Part shown: in pieces, positions 48,697-59,717 of the stretch
How positions within the stretch are numbered: the first letter of the stretch is position 1
Layout: every line of letters starts with the position of its first letter
Assembly: GCA_008692225.1 (NCBI GenBank)
Contig: VICG01000005.1
Span: 2,553,001 to 2,617,000, forward strand
Length of the DNA stretch: 64,000 bases
Direction of reading: 5' to 3'
DNA from: Monilinia fructicola
Taxonomy: Eukaryota > Ascomycota > Leotiomycetes > Helotiales > Sclerotiniaceae
The notes under the pieces: model-generated
Told to the model about the DNA's origin: nothing
The model's database searches: none
Seen by the model: only the letters and a program-made list of their open reading frames with translations
Translations under genes and position numbers: made by a program

Positions 48697-50619
48697 ATGG
48701 CCCAAGTGTTTATAAACAAAATTCTTTCTTCTTCAGTTAACATTCACGCCAATTCATCCACCATCCTTCCCATTGCTGAATCCCATCAAATTCTTTCAAA
48801 GATTCATACAAACGGCGATGTATCAGTGGCCTCTGATAAGATCTACGACGAAATCGATGAATTAAAATACGAAATTAAGACTCGAGCTGCATCAGAAGTT
48901 CTTGTTACAGATACAAAATCTACGAAATCAAGAAGATCATCACTCTTATCAAAATTCCTCAACTTCCACCGAAGTCCACCACGTTCAATCCCAACACAAA
49001 ATCATCACCAAACTCTCGATAATCCACGCGAGAAAGATTCAAACTCATCCCTTCCGCCAAAAACCATGGATATTGCCATGGATGATGACGATAGTTTTTT
49101 TCTGCGGGATGACCGTAGATTGGATGGTCAGTTCTCTGCCAGACCATATAATTGGCCTCATGACGCCTCATTAGATAAATCTACTACGGCTTTAGTCATC
49201 ATTGACATGCAGAAAGATTGTTTGTAAGTCCCATGTCATCTTCTTTCCTGATTTTTGGTTGCACGAGGTCTATATAAGTGTATCAGAAGCACCATGTATC
49301 CACCTCATTCTTCTCATATACATCGATTGCCAGTAGCATATCAATGACTAGGCTGTCAATGACGAACTTCTGCGTCCATTTTATTGGTACAAGACATGGA
49401 TTCTTACCCTAAAGCGACCCATTAATACAATGTGGACTTATCTTCACCCTCGTATACACCCGGCCTATCATGCAATGTATAATGAAAAGGCGTCTACTAA
49501 TCTTACTTTACGATAGTTGCTTCGGACAAAGGCTATCTAGCAAAGCAAGGCATTGATAACAAACCTATTCTGGAAATTGTTCCTAAAATTCGCAGACTCC
49601 TCGATGCTTGCCGAGCCAATGGTTTCCCCATTTATCATACACGCGAAGGACACCGACCCGATTTATCTACACTTTCCTCGCGCGAAAGGTTTCGCTCACG
49701 GAATAACGAGTCTAAACTTGGCATTGGTGATATGGGCCCGTTAGGACGTCTCCTTATTCGTGGAGAGAAAGGCCATGAGATTATTGATGAATTGACTCCT
49801 TTGAAGGACGAGCAAGTTATCGATAAGCCGGGTCGAAGTGCATTTCAACATACAGAATTTCGGCTCATGCTCAATATCAGGGGTATAAAGAACCTTATCA
49901 TCTGTGGTGTAACGACGGATGTTTGTGTAACAAGCACCATGAGGGAAGCGAATGATAACAACTTTGATTGCGTATTGGTGGAAGACGCGTGCGCCGCTGG
50001 TGTTGATGAATATCATAAAAGCGCCGTGGAGTCAATCACCGAAGAAGGTGGAATCTTTGGTGCCGTCACAACATTGAAAGATATCTTGCAGAAGCTAGGA
50101 ATGATGATGGATCGGAGATTGAGTATTGATATCGTGAACTCGGAAACAAATCCTGCATCGTTTGGTGACCTGCTTAGCGATGATTCTGAAAATTCCTCTC
50201 AAATTCCAAAACAAGCTGATAATTCAGGCTCTACCTTCTCAAGTTCAGTCAAAAGCAACTACTATGTGGATAGAAGACGTTCGGTTAGGCGAGAAAATGA
50301 ACCAGCGCGAGTAGAAAACTACATTGATGACGGAGCTCAACCCCTAAACAGACGACCAGTAGTCACAAAACGAAACTGTGTTCGACCAGAGAACGGAAAA
50401 TCTTCCTCTCGGAGAGATGGTGTTGGTTACGTGGTTAAAAGGCCTGGTACTGAGGCTATTGGGAATAAATTTGGAACCAACAAACTTGTCAAGACAATGG
50501 ATAAAAAGAAGCCCGATAAGCCTAAGCCTAGTCCTTTGGAGTACCTGAGCGATGATGATGATGATAATGGAGGTATGCATTCTGTATCGGGAGATAAGAT
50601 CCTCAGCCCAAAGTTGTGA
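48697..50619 (+). CDS. isochorismatase-superfamily cysteine hydrolase, biuret-amidohydrolase-like
   Basis: Predicted amidohydrolase. Two exons, 48697-49219 and 49517-50619, with a 297-bp intron that has a perfect TACTAAT branch site; the product is 541 aa. The catalytic triad is visible: Asp170 in VIIDMQKDF, Lys278 in VIDKPGRSAF and Cys311 in GVTTDVCV. The motifs HTREGHRPDLSTLSSRERFR and TMREANDNNFDCVLVEDACAAG resemble the biuret hydrolase branch rather than true isochorismatases (recalled family pattern). The donor is GTTTGT, chosen because it yields the canonical DMQKDF and a gapless ASDKGYLAKQG; the stronger GTAAGT four bases on would break the frame. Unusual features are a Ser/Lys-rich 160-residue N-terminal extension and an acidic, disordered C-terminal tail (LSDDDDDNGG). 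There is no signal peptide. Start 48697 is the first in-frame ATG; later starts are possible. Confidence 0.85.
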
Positions 50620-52056
50620 GTGATTCCCGTTAGATAAAGCTTTACAAAGTTCCAGTGTCGATGAATTTGGGAAATAGGATATTGAGTTCCAACGCTAATA
50701 TAAGTTCAATAGAAAGAAAAGATAGAAAGGTTGAAGGCAGTACACTGGAGTTTATGATACTTTTTTTGATTTTCTTAGTATTGATATGTTATAGCTTTGG
50801 ACCTTCAAACCTGCTTGTAAAGGAAAATAGAGAATAGTGGTTATGCTGCCGACAAGAGACGAAATCCCAAACTGGCGTGTTAGATGAGATCAGGGGGCAA
50901 GAACCTGGAGGCATGTTGGGACTACTAGTGATAGCATTACTTAGGGGTAAGATTTCTTACGGTAGCTCTTCAATAGTGGGTGGTTGTGAGCATTCACAGT
51001 TGGCTTGACTGTTTGCATTTGTGTACAATTCTTTCAGCTTAGCTTGGATTACTGAGTATACTATTAGCACAGAATAATAAAGTTAGATCATCACAATTAG
51101 AACTTTCGATAATGGAGAGAGATGAATCATTAGAGATATACCAAGATCAGATGATAATAAAAGGGCTTCATAGACATGACTGTGTCGAAGAAGATTTTAC
51201 TGTAGATATGACTGTAAATTAGGCATTCAAAGACCATTCATTATCCCCATTTCTCAACAACGCTTTTCTGATTCTTGCAAAATCCAGGCACGGGGCATAA
51301 GAATCTGGTATACTTGGTCCAAGTACTTATTAGACCGGCTGAAGCATATAGATTATTATAGAGCTTACCAGAGCTACCAACCGAAGCTTTGGGTCAATGG
51401 TTCACGCAGGAACACTGCTTCTTCTACCATTCGGGGACCAAGTAGTGACCGAGTTGGTTTTCAATCGTCGGAGTTACTGCGAACAGTAACTCAAGCAGTA
51501 TGGAGAGAATCGGTTTGGCGTTGAACTGATTATGATATTTAAAGATTGGGAGTCGTTGATGAATCCGTTCAGTGGTGCCCTTGTATTACCAGCAGAATCT
51601 TTCCAGGATTTCTCTGCGCATCACATACAATTCAAATAGGATCCCCTCGTTTTCTTTTCGATCGACTGGTAGGCCCAGTATACATGTTGCCGAGAGAAAG
51701 AAACCATACCCGCCACACTCGCCATAAGGTTACAAATAATGGTGATCTGCGTGCGTATCAGTAGACCGTTTGGAATGATTTCCTAGATTGGGCGAATCTA
51801 GTTTGCTCTGTCTTTTATTTCGTCTGTCGCGTCGATGATAGGAAATATTGAAGTGCTGGTGCATATATCAATAAAAACCGGAATGAGAATACTAGTAAGG
51901 TTATAAGCGGCAGTTGTCATTGTAGCAAGTCCAGATATGCGAGATCATCATGACGTCATCAACAGTGGCAGGAGCTCAACCACGATCAATCTTGGTCAAT
52001 ATTATAACAAAATCTAATCAATAACAATGACAACGACACATTATTTCTAAACCATC
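50620..52056. other. intergenic, no gene seen
   Basis: 1.4 kb between two plus-strand genes, presumably hydrolase terminator and kelch-gene promoter. Short frames only; a CATCATGACGTCATC palindromic CRE-like site occurs at about 51947-51961. Confidence 0.5.
51950..51960. promoter_or_regulatory. CRE-like TGACGTCA site upstream of kelch gene
   Basis: The eight-base palindrome TGACGTCA lies roughly 100 bp before the kelch start codon. It is the consensus for CREB/ATF-type bZIP factors. The site is visible; its use is inference. Confidence 0.45.
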
Positions 52057-53343
52057 ATGGAACCAGCCATTGCAACAGCCGCCGCTTACGGCGTTGAAAC
52101 CGCAATCGAAGGAGGAGTAGCGGGTTATTATCTGTCTAAATCAACATTACCCCTGAAAGGACATCTCCAACATGTGACGACCACTGACACATTACCCCGA
52201 TCGGGGCATACAATATCAGTGATTAGTGATAGGGCTTATATCTTTGGTGGTTTTGGTACGTCAGAATTTGAATCACCCAATAATGATATTCATGAGCTTC
52301 ACATCTCGACAGATGAGAACACCACGGCAGTTTTGCGATCAATACCAGCCGTGGGAGATGGGGGAGACAAGGAAACGGATCTTGTTCCATCAGCTCGTCA
52401 TGCTCATTCAGCTGCGGTTGCTCGAAATCGCATCTTCATTTTTGGTGGCTCTGAATTCCCAACTGGGAAAAGCAAGCCTGTGGAAGAAAATGGCCGATTA
52501 TGGGTTTTTGATCCACTTTCATCAAAATGGTCTTTCCTGGATCCCCCTCCAGATACGACATTCCCATTTGCCAGGAAGGATCATGTCAGTACATCGAGTC
52601 CTGATGGGTCAGCAATATTCATTCATGGGGGATTATCATCCGATCAAGTGTGTCTGAATGATCTATGGGTATTTTACTTGGATGAAGGAAAATGGACGAG
52701 GCTTCCAGATGCGCCAGGGATACCCAGGCATCAACCCAGTATCACATGTGGAGAAGGGAAGTTGTGGAGGTTTGGTGGTAGCGATGAATCAGTTGATGAG
52801 AAGCCAACCCTACACCAAACGATCGACTTCATTGAATACCCTGCAGGTGGCACTCTTGAGGATGTAAGTGAGGATTTGGCTCAAGGTCGGATGAACAGCC
52901 TTAAAAGCGACTGTGAATGGGAGACGTGGAACTACACCTCAAGCAATTCCACGGAAACCCCTTCGCCTCGCCATTCTGCAGCTCTACATTTCATAACCAC
53001 TGGAAATGGTAGAGACTATCTGTTACTGGCTTTAGGATGCGACGATAGAGAGGTATTTTCAGATATCTGGGTTTACCAACTTCCTTCTGCTCAATATTCC
53101 AGCGCAAAGTTGAAGGATGTTATTCGGGATAAGCTACCTGGAGTGGAAAGTCATAGGGGTGAATGGTCTCGTCTCCAAATAAATGGTATAGAAGTGGGGG
53201 CAGATGAAGAAAAAGGGGGAGCGTGGACTGGTAGACGTCGATTTGGTAGTTCAATGACGGGTACTAAACAATTCATGATCTGGGGAGGGCTTGGTCCCAG
53301 GGATGAAACGCTTGGTGATGGATGGAGGGTTATTATTGAGTAA
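52057..53343 (+). CDS. kelch-repeat beta-propeller protein, 428 aa
   Basis: Single exon. After a 30-residue Ala/Gly leader (ATAAAYGVETAIEGGVAGYY) come six kelch-type blades starting at about residues 48, 113, 172, 224, 304 and 390. Each has the pattern R-x-x-H/G-S ... F-G-G, for example RSGHTISVISDRAYIFGG, SARHAHSAAVARNRIFIFGG and RHQPSITCGEGKLWRFGG. Conserved Trp residues sit in the strand after the double glycine (NDLWVFYLDEGKWTRLP). A propeller of this kind usually mediates protein interactions; the galactose-oxidase-like label given to such fungal proteins does not imply oxidase activity, as no copper-binding domain is present. Its particular role is unknown. Start ATG 52057 follows an ACCATC context. 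Confidence 0.85.
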   Translation: MEPAIATAAAYGVETAIEGGVAGYYLSKSTLPLKGHLQHVTTTDTLPRSGHTISVISDRAYIFGGFGTSEFESPNNDIHELHISTDENTTAVLRSIPAVGDGGDKETDLVPSARHAHSAAVARNRIFIFGGSEFPTGKSKPVEENGRLWVFDPLSSKWSFLDPPPDTTFPFARKDHVSTSSPDGSAIFIHGGLSSDQVCLNDLWVFYLDEGKWTRLPDAPGIPRHQPSITCGEGKLWRFGGSDESVDEKPTLHQTIDFIEYPAGGTLEDVSEDLAQGRMNSLKSDCEWETWNYTSSNSTETPSPRHSAALHFITTGNGRDYLLLALGCDDREVFSDIWVYQLPSAQYSSAKLKDVIRDKLPGVESHRGEWSRLQINGIEVGADEEKGGAWTGRRRFGSSMTGTKQFMIWGGLGPRDETLGDGWRVIIE

Positions 53344-53768
53344 ATCGGACTTGAAAGGGAAAAAGATGAGATGCATAAATAGACACCGATTATTCGCTAT
53401 CTTGTGATATCGGGCACGCGAAAGTGCTGGCAGTGTATAAATCAAATACCGTCATTTCTCACCAGAGTTTGCAATACATGTGCTAGTAATTAACATCACG
53501 AGCAAGAATTGTTTTGATAGTACTTTCAGTTAAATTAAGGTTCAACTTTGTACAGCATCTAGTAGAGTTAGATGATCAAGAACGCGGGCAAGCACCCGTG
53601 ATCACTGGAAATCGCCATTGCACCACAACATACCTCGGGCTGAGAAAAATAGTGTCAACTGAGTTAGTAACTCGACATCAAGGAGAGAGGTTAAGGATAG
53701 GGGGGTTAGTAGTCTTACCTGTTGAGATGGAAGTGAAGGTTTTTGGGTTCCAGAGACGGGCACGTCGT
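53344..53768. other. short intergenic before transposon
   Basis: 3' flank of the kelch gene. A 92-codon frame (53514-53792) runs into the transposon end and has no recognisable features; I do not call it a gene. Confidence 0.5.
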
Positions 53769-53776
53769 ACTATTTT
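53769..53776. repeat. target-site duplication, left copy
   Basis: ACTATTTT immediately before the left inverted repeat, identical to 55642-55649. Confidence 0.9.
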
Positions 53777-53954
53777 CACCCCATGCATATGATGTTTGGC
53801 CTTCTAAGGCTTTATCCTTAAGTTAAGGATAAAGCCTTAAAAGGCCGAAATCCCGTAACGATAAGTATATGACTAAGATATTAATAATTAAAATATTATT
53901 AATATAGTATTAGATAATATAAAATCTAATGACTAATTATATAACTTAAAATAA

Positions 53955-54480
53955 ATTTATCTTAAAAAAATGAAGATTATCTTAGAAAATGAAGATTATT
54001 AAAAAATGAAATTACCTGAAAATGATTATCTTAAAAAATGAAGATTATTTTAAAAAATAAAGATTATTTTAAAAAATCAAGATTATTTTGAAAAATGAAG
54101 ATTATCTTAAAAAATAAAGATTATTTTAAAAAAAAAAATATTATTAATATAATAATAGATGATATATAATATATAATAAATTTATCTTTAAAAATAAAGA
54201 TTATCTTAAAAAATAAAGATTATCTTAAAAATAAAGATTATTTTAAAAAATGAAGATTATCTTGAAAAATGAAGATTATCTTAAAAAATAAAGATTATTT
54301 TAAAAAAATAAAATATTATTAATATAATAATAGATGATATATAATATATAATAAATTTATCTTTAAAAATAAAGATTATCTTAAAAAATAAAGATTATCT
54401 TAGAAAATAAAGATTATTTTAAAAAAAATAAAATATTATAAATATAATAATAGATAATATAAAGTTTTTTGATTAATTAT
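53955..54480. repeat. left subterminal 19-bp tandem repeats
   Basis: Many imperfect copies of AAAAAATGAAGATTATCTT. They are organised into larger units that recur after about 176 and 120 bp, each including an AAATATTATTAATATAATAA word. Confidence 0.8.
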
Positions 54481-54841
54481 ATAATATAATATAAATTTAT
54501 TTTGAAAAAATCGAATTTATCTTAAAAAAAGAATTATTAACTAAATATAATAAAGATTTTATTTACTTTAAAGAATAAACTTTTGAAAAATCTATAATTT
54601 GTTTTTAAATAATATATTTTATATATTTAAATTTAAAATTTATTATATAATTTAAGTTTTCATTTTTAAAAATAAATTTCTTATATATATCTAAATTTAT
54701 ATAGATAATATAAAGAATTAATTTATATAAATATTATATTTTTAGTATAAGTTTTTTTAAAAATATTTTTTAGTAAATAATAATAATAATAATAGTAATA
54801 CAAATTTATTTATTTATTATTTTATACGTTTTATTTTAAGA

Positions 54842-54900
54842 TTAAGAATAAGGTTAGGATTAGGATTAGGACTAGGGTTAGGGTTAGGGTTAGGGTTAGA
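54842..54900 (+). repeat. interstitial telomere-type TTAGGG array
   Basis: About nine hexamers: variants TTAGGA at the left, then four or more canonical TTAGGG, then TTAGAA and GGGGTTGGGGTTTGGG. TTAGGG is the telomere repeat of most filamentous ascomycetes. The G-rich strand could form a quadruplex. Confidence 0.85.
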
Positions 54901-54923
54901 ATAAGTTGGGGTTGGGGTTTGGG

Positions 54924-55230
<307 letters not shown>

Positions 55231-55440
55231 CAAGATAAACTTGGATTTTCAAGATAAACTTAGATTTTTAAGATAAATTTAGATTTTCAAGATAAATTTA
55301 GATTTTTAAGATAAACTTAGATTTTTAAGATAAATTTAAATTTTCAAGATAAATTTAAATTTTTCAAGATAAACTTAGATTTTCAAGATAAACTTAGATT
55401 TTCAAGATAAACTTAGAATTTTAAGATAAACTTAGATTAA
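55231..55440. repeat. right subterminal 19-bp tandem repeats
   Basis: About eleven copies of AAGATAAACTTAGATTTTC. The reverse complement matches the left unit at roughly 14 of 19 positions, so the two arrays face each other. Confidence 0.8.
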
Positions 55441-55641
55441 GTAATATAATTTAGTCATCAAATAATCTATTATTATATTTATTATTATATTAATAATATC
55501 TCATTTATTAATATATTAGTCATATTTCATTTATTAATATATTAGTCATATATTTATCGTTACGGGATTTCGGCCTTCTAAGGCTTTATCCTTAACTTAA
55601 GGATAAAGCCTTAAAAGGCCAGACATCATATGCATGGGGTG

Positions 55642-55649
55642 ACTATTTT
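55642..55649. repeat. target-site duplication, right copy
   Basis: ACTATTTT immediately after the right inverted repeat. Confidence 0.9.
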
Positions 55650-55929
55650 ATATATGAAGTACCGCATAGATATACGATAATCCAAAATCGGAGGATCGAG
55701 GAGTTTTGATTTCGTCACCATTAATGTAAAGGGTTTCACGCGAAGAGAGTTATGGAATGATAAAGGGATGGGGATGGGATATATGACTGAAAAGTCAACA
55801 TATTATTTTTGAGGTTTACAGTTCGCCATGTAAAGGAGGCATGAGATACTCCTAGGTATCTATCATTCGTGTGCTTACTGTTGAGAAAAGAAATTGATCG
55901 ATTGGCCTACCTTGCTTGAGGCAATCCAA

Positions 55930-56775
55930 TCAGTCGTCAAAACCCCTGGGGATTTCCCATTCACCAAGTGGTGGGCGGACGAGAGATCTTCTTTGTCTGC
56001 AAATGGGACAAGTTACATTCAGCTCACCCGCTTGGTTAAACCACCGAACAATGCAATCGTGATGGTAGAAATGGCCGCAGAAGGTTCGACGAAGACCATT
56101 GGGTTTATTAATTTCCTGGTCGTGCATGGATTCTTGGCAGATACCACAAATTTCGTCATGTGAAATATCTGTAGGTAGGGCTGGAGCAAGAATGTTAGTG
56201 TTCACATTACTTTCATCAAAGAGATAGCGGCGCTCAGCCGGTGGTACCATATTTCTGATCTGCGCCAGCTCAAAGGTTTGCACCGCAAGGTACCAACATG
56301 CTTTTCGCCCTGCAACAATGAATTTCCAACCAGAGTCAATGAACCTTGGTCTAATTCTGTTACGCTGAGTGCCAGGGATTTTTGCAAGATTCTGCCGGGC
56401 AGTTCGAAGATCGTTTTCGAGCTTGTATTGTCTTTCAAACAATTTTCCTTGCTCTTCGGCGTAGCTTGTCCAATACTCTCGACGGTCTTGAATCTCGCTT
56501 TGGGATACATCCTGACGTGGTTCAATCATGTCTGATCTCCATACATTGCGTGGATGATAGTTCGCATCCACACAGAACTTGCAAGATGAGTTCTCGATCG
56601 TGGCTTGGTTGAAGTGAAAAACAGGGCAGAAGTGCGCAAGTTTTTGTCCATTGGTGTACGGATTACGATCAAACCCCGGGCACATGCTGTTTTCATGAGA
56701 GATTTTGGTGATAACGTGGCCGCAAAGTGAGAAAAATGTTTCATCACAGACGCAGTGGCAAGCGATGGTATCCAT
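55930..56775 (-). CDS. RING-H2 finger protein, probable E3 ubiquitin ligase
   Basis: Single-exon 281-aa protein. The RING-H2 finger is near the C-terminus: Cys210, Cys213, Cys233, His235, His238, Cys241, Cys256 and Cys259 in the order C-x2-C-x19-C-x-H-x2-H-x2-C-x14-C-x2-C. This can bind two zinc ions and recruit an E2 enzyme. The N-terminus has a second Cys/His cluster (IACHCVCDETFFSLCGHV ... MCPGF ... CKFCVD) that may bind metal. The middle is a helical, Arg/Glu/Gln-rich segment. There is no membrane span. The substrate is unknown. The gene ends 280 bp from the transposon and appears intact. Start ATG 56775 is the first in frame. Confidence 0.85.
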   Translation of the reverse strand: MDTIACHCVCDETFFSLCGHVITKISHENSMCPGFDRNPYTNGQKLAHFCPVFHFNQATIENSSCKFCVDANYHPRNVWRSDMIEPRQDVSQSEIQDRREYWTSYAEEQGKLFERQYKLENDLRTARQNLAKIPGTQRNRIRPRFIDSGWKFIVAGRKACWYLAVQTFELAQIRNMVPPAERRYLFDESNVNTNILAPALPTDISHDEICGICQESMHDQEINKPNGLRRTFCGHFYHHDCIVRWFNQAGELNVTCPICRQRRSLVRPPLGEWEIPRGFDD

Positions 56776-58386
56776 GCTTGCTTATGTTTTCCAGGTTATT
56801 TTGGATGGAGTAAAGTGAAAATCCGAAACAATATCAGTATTGTGTGGTATTTATATATAAGTGGTAGAGGTCATTGTTCTGAAGCTCAAGGTAGATATGA
56901 TGTGTTGTTCATGCATCGTTCTCACCCTTATTCTCGATGCTCTCGAAATTGATGTGAATAGTGTCAGAACAATGATAAAACTTTCCGCGACTCAAACTAG
57001 TGCCTGTGGGTAATTGAACATTTCATTAGTGAGATATTCAAAATCATGTATAGAATCATCAACTTTGAGACTTATTTCATCGAAAACCATTAGAACGCTA
57101 CTGATTTGTTGATGAAAACCTAAGTAACCTACTTGATTCTCCATATTTTACTACCTCCGAATAAACCTCAAAGGCAGATGAGAGGATATTCATCAAATTA
57201 ATAAAATATCGAGAACTTATGGCCAATATAAGCAATTTATTGAGGTTTTGATAATTCATTCTAAAATATCTCAACAGAATAAAAAGTTGAAGAGTTGATA
57301 AAACGGAATGAGGAAGAAGGCAAAAAGAAAATTTGTGTACTCGAGTAGATTTCTTTTAACTTTAGCCCCTTCATACTCGCGTGTTGCAATCGCGTTCCGT
57401 TCCGATGTTTGGGCTAGACCATCCTCTTCCGTGATGAACATCATGAACAACAAATCAATTCGTTGTAGAATAATCTGATTCGGGCCACTATTCGTTCCGA
57501 ATACCCATGTTCTGGAAAGGTTTAATAAATAGTATTCGAAAATTCATAATTCATACACAATCTACAATGTTGATGGTTGGTGAAGATAGCCAAAAGGGTC
57601 TGAGAAGGACACGCCGTCTTCTTCAATTCAAACTCTGGCTGAAATAGATACTCATATTAACTTGACGATATATACTCCGTTAATCTCTGAGTACCGGCAG
57701 AATGGTAGTCAACATATACTGTACAAGCTAAAAGAGTACAGTACAGTAGTGCGAATCCTGGTGATATGCATTCTCGATGAGGGGTGGGGCTCTTCTGATG
57801 CACAAGAAGTCAAGCATTTTCCGCTTGTTTGTTAGCAAAGTCACTAATTGATCAGTGTCAAGTTGTCAACTGGAATTCCATGATTTTCTTTGCCTCTGTG
57901 TGATTTCCACACCTGACGATAACGCGATGAACTTTCGTCTTATGTTAACATACTGTATGATACCGCAAGAATACCTTGTCTTCACATGATTTTTCGGATT
58001 GCGAGAATGTCCGGATTGCTGTAGAAGAATCGGCGATGATGTCTGTATGACAGGCGATAGATGCATAAAGTCAGGTTGTATTAAGTTGGCGCAGGGAAAG
58101 TAACGTGCATGTAAGCGCAGTGGTGTGATTTTCGAGAATCCACAGCCACAATGGAACTACCCGATAGGTCAACAAGATCATTCCAAGCACGAGCAGTGTT
58201 GCGCTGATAACGTGGATTATTCTGATCCGTATATATAAATACTGTTGGCCTGCTATCAAGGAGGATTTCATCAGCACAAACATTTCAAAAAACCAAATCA
58301 AACCAAGTCAAGTCGAACAAAATCAAACCAAACCAAGTCAAGTCGAATAAAATCGAACCAAACCAAACCAAACCAAATCAATAATC
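56776..58386. other. intergenic, no gene seen
   Basis: 1.6 kb between divergent genes. It contains only short frames. The last 130 bp before 58387 are CCAAA/CAAGTCAAGTCGAA repeats, likely 5' UTR of the next gene. Confidence 0.5.
58260..58384. repeat. AACCAAATC / CAAGTCGAA short repeats
   Basis: Purine-rich, T-poor repeats AAACCAAATCAAACC and AAGTCAAGTCGAA, immediately before the start codon at 58387. Confidence 0.75.
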
Positions 58387-58921
58387 ATGCGTCCAGCACC
58401 AATGAGAGGATATTCAGATATCATGAATACCAGTGACAACCCCTCAGTCGAGTTACACGGCAACGGCCAGAGAGTTACTTTACCTCATGAGGAAGTTGGT
58501 GCACATACACTCTGGAAGCAAAATTCAAGCACAAGAACTCCAATATGGCATTTACGTGTCACGGTGCTCAAGGATGGTGATATTCGAGGAGATTGTCCAA
58601 ATCGAATCTTTGTGAGTCTTTTGATTCTCTCATTCATTATCATTCATCTACTAATCGCTTTTCTAGTCCTTCAAAACCTTAGAGGATGTCACTCGTGCTA
58701 TTAATCAAATTGAGGCTGCATTTGGAAACACTTTTGAGTTGAAAAAGTGTGGAATCGATTCACCGGATGCTATGGGTGGGAGAGTTAATGATGGAAGGAG
58801 TGAGAATATCACTATCCAATTTGATTCTGATGTGGCGAAGGAGCCATGGAACGAATTTCTAGTACGACTGAGGGGATTGGAGGATAACTGGTTACATGCA
58901 GCCGATGGTTCGAATATCTGA
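58387..58921 (+). CDS. small protein of unknown function, 159 aa
   Basis: Two exons, 58387-58611 and 58667-58921, joined in phase across a 55-bp intron (GTGAGT...CTAG, CTACTAAT branch site). The first exon starts MRPAPMRGYSDIMNTSDNPS and includes TPIWHLRVTVLKDGDIRGDC. The second starts SFKTLEDVTRAINQIEAAFG and ends LVRLRGLEDNWLHAADGSNI. No signal peptide or membrane segment. The beta-strand-rich centre and the helix TLEDVTRAINQIEAAFG suggest a small globular domain, but I do not recognise the family. Confidence in the gene rests on the clean intron with a consensus branch point and on matching phase. Confidence 0.65.
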
Positions 58922-59717
58922 GGTGTGTGATGGAGATACAGCAATTCGGGAAAGGTACGACTGTAGGAATAGTGAGCTGAGAGGTAATTTTACGCGGTCG
59001 GCCTGGGAGTCAACGAATGAATGTCAATGTGCTAGAAAAAATGGTAGAAGGGGTTGCGGGAGTTGGATAATTTACAGATTTGAATTCAGGATTAGACTAG
59101 AATTTTTGGAAGATGTATGATACACAGAACTTCGGGTTCAATGATTTTGCCTATACATAGATTGCAGTTTCAGTTCATCAAGGGTCCTTTTTCATCGCAG
59201 CTTGTTTCTGATCTTTCGAAAATTGTTCATCTAGAATTACAATACTGCCCGAATTCACAAGTATTTCGCCGGAATTTATGGTACTGACATCTGATTTCAA
59301 TCTAACAGTGTCAAGTTATAGTATTGGAATGGCTTTGGTTTCATATCAATGAGGCATATCGCATAAAGTTGCGGCTGCATTTGAAACCCGTATTGAATGA
59401 AGCTTTGCTATGCTATGCTTTATTATCGGAGAAAGTTCTCAATATAGGTATTTATACATCGGTATACCTTTACCGGGAGGGGTTGAGGTGTATGATCGGC
59501 TGATGCTTCTTCATCCGGTTGCTTCAAATTGCAGACGTAACAATGCTATGCTGAGTTCATTTCATATAGGCACACAAGATGTTATTGTTGAAGATTCATC
59601 ACTCTACTTCTGGGCACGCAAACTCTATAACCCCATTCGTTCATTCGTTCTTTGGTCATTTCATGCGTTGGGAGCTTACGGCTATATCCAATCCAATCCC
59701 ACTATGTATGCGTGAGG
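58922..59717. other. intergenic, no gene seen
   Basis: A 101-codon frame (59410-59715) overlaps the upstream end of the next gene's frame and has no recognisable features. An N-terminal exon of the next gene might lie here. Confidence 0.4.

Noticed and set aside
53514..53792. 92-codon plus-strand frame reading into the transposon
   Set aside because: No recognisable feature; its end is provided by the inserted element, so it is not evidence of gene disruption.
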